A program made the translations under genes and the position numbers. 64,000 nt of DNA from Candidatus Electrothrix aestuarii (GTDB taxonomy: Bacteria > Desulfobacterota > Desulfobulbia > Desulfobulbales > Desulfobulbaceae): contig CP159373.1 of NCBI GenBank assembly GCA_032595685.2, positions 2,129,001 through 2,193,000 of the forward strand. Direction: 5' to 3'. The notes under the pieces were generated by a model. It had not been told where the DNA came from. It made no database searches and was given only the letters and a program-made list of their open reading frames with translations. The stretch's first letter is position 1, and each line of letters begins with the position of its first letter. This document shows, in pieces, positions 63,048 to 64,000 of this stretch.

Positions 63048-64000
63048 GTAATGGACAAAATTCTCCAGGAAAGGAAGCCGATCTTGAGGAAAAATATCAT
63101 CAACTCCAGGCAAATCATTATCAGCTTGAGGATGAGCATTTTGCCTTACAACATCAGCTTAAGCGGGTAAGGCTGCGCTATAGGCTGTTTTTCCTCTTGC
63201 TGTTTATAGTCGGGATTGGAAGCTGCGCTTATTTCTGGCGCGGAGAGTTATCACCTTTGCTTCCAGGTGGTTCTGATCAAAAAGAAAAAAACGAGGGGTC
63301 CAAGGAAGATGTCGTGACCGTTAAGCGGGAGACCTTGCGGAATACCCTTTCTCTCACCGGTAAAATTGAACCTCGCGGGCAAGTTGAAGTGGTTGCTCCT
63401 TTGGAAGGGAAGGTGTTGGAGAAGAATTTTCAGTACGGAGACTTTGTCACAAAAGGTACCTTGCTCCTGACTCTTGATACCAGTAACGAAGAGGCCAAGT
63501 ATCGGAACGCGCAGGCTGAGTATCTGGAAGCGGAAGATACATTAAAATCCTTGAGAGGTTGGAAAGAAGGTCTGGAGGTAGTCACAGTACGGCATGAGCT
63601 GGCGAAAAAGCAAGAGGAGTTGAAAACTACTCGAACAAAATTAGAACAAACGCGACGGTTGCTTGAAAAGGGCATTGTGTCAAGCTCAGAGGTGGATGAA
63701 CTTGAGGAAAGTTATCGGCAATTACAGAGTGATATTGCATTTACAAAGAAAAAACTCACTTATACCTTAGAGAAGGGCAGTGAAGAAAAGGTGCATTTGG
63801 TAGAACTCAAAAAAGAAAATGCTTTTCTGGCAATGAAAGTTTTTGAGGAACGTATGGCAAAAGCACAACTGATGAGCCCTATGGATGGAGTTATTCTCTT
63901 GCCTGTCAGTCGCAAGAATGAAGAATCGGTTGAGCTTCAGACCGGAAGTTTTGTGAAACAGGATGATGTATTGTTCACCATTGCCGATCTGGGCGGGTAC
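63044..64000 (+). CDS. HlyD/RND-type periplasmic adaptor, 3' end cut by window
   Basis: 319 codons to the window edge. Coiled start (about 8-42), one membrane helix (about 47-63), then a membrane-fusion protein: VKRETLRNTLSLTGKIEPRGQVEVVAP, GKVLEKNFQYGDFVTKGTLLLTLD lipoyl half, long coiled coil (about 150-280), SPMDGVILLPV second lipoyl half. Pairs with the TolC-family protein. The transport ATPase or permease it serves would follow beyond the window. Confidence 0.9.
   Translation, partial: MSNGQNSPGKEADLEEKYHQLQANHYQLEDEHFALQHQLKRVRLRYRLFFLLLFIVGIGSCAYFWRGELSPLLPGGSDQKEKNEGSKEDVVTVKRETLRNTLSLTGKIEPRGQVEVVAPLEGKVLEKNFQYGDFVTKGTLLLTLDTSNEEAKYRNAQAEYLEAEDTLKSLRGWKEGLEVVTVRHELAKKQEELKTTRTKLEQTRRLLEKGIVSSSEVDELEESYRQLQSDIAFTKKKLTYTLEKGSEEKVHLVELKKENAFLAMKVFEERMAKAQLMSPMDGVILLPVSRKNEESVELQTGSFVKQDDVLFTIADLGGY

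Overview
The window looks like one chromosomal segment of a Gram-negative anaerobe of the Desulfobacterota, probably Desulfobulbales and possibly a cable-bacterium relative. This placement is an inference. It rests on a dedicated proteobacterial (GN-type) sortase locus, a UGA-recoded selenoprotein, bacterial sucrose-phosphate synthase, a BioC/BioG biotin route and moderate GC. No rRNA or complete insertion sequence is visible. The first gene (SDR) and last gene (HlyD-like adaptor) are cut by the window edges.

Layout. 1-4.3 kb: SDR remnant, then a leftward sucrose operon (VOC protein, sucrose-phosphate synthase, HAD phosphatase). 4.7-12.8 kb: dedicated sortase locus. It holds a zinc-ribbon protein, a 76-aa membrane protein that copies the sortase target's N-terminus, class GN sortase and its VIT/vWA target, then rightward a P460-like cytochrome, a CAP protein and the response regulator/histidine kinase pair; the kinase is frameshifted in a G run. 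13.3-16.1 kb: two paralogous secreted proteins built of ~22-residue repeats, acidic in the first half and basic in the second, ending in a peptidoglycan-binding domain. 16.5-18.5 kb: aldolase-dehydrogenase fusion. 18.6-21.8 kb: operon of an ArsC/Spx-like selenoprotein (in-frame UGA plus SECIS-like hairpin), bioF, bioG, bioC. 21.9-23.1 kb: tRNA-Arg, smpB, tmRNA. 23.1-26.0 kb: decayed accessory tract with a 12-unit 21-bp-periodic array, a frameshifted Abi_2 gene, a truncated TPM protein and a second copy of the tmRNA terminator.

26.1-37.5 kb: sugar ABC transporter (binding protein, two permeases, ATPase) split between its permeases by ~7 kb carrying TPM and LemA proteins, HigBA, a broken coiled-coil repeat gene, a small membrane protein and a large TPR protein. 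37.5-41.3 kb: small membrane, SH3, flavodoxin-like and two-CW proteins. 41.7-47.1 kb: an Hsp90/MORC-like ATPase and a radical SAM protein divergent from a DGQHR protein ending in a HEPN-type RNxxxH motif, the best candidate for an undescribed conflict or defence module. 47.2-51.4 kb: tRNA-Leu, secG, tpiA, pgk, gap. 51.9-55.1 kb: biotin-dependent carboxylase and lytic transglycosylase. 55.1-59.5 kb: RhuM-Fic protein and a NACHT NTPase with C-terminal FGE domain plus small partner. 59.8-64 kb: PAS-adenylate cyclase and a TolC/HlyD export pair.

Themes: cell-envelope surface proteins and their attachment (sortase, repeat proteins, MltB, SH3), biotin synthesis with a biotin enzyme nearby, and several conflict systems (HigBA, Abi, DGQHR-HEPN, RhuM-Fic, NACHT, TPR). 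Functions are read from motifs and family knowledge; no database search was run.
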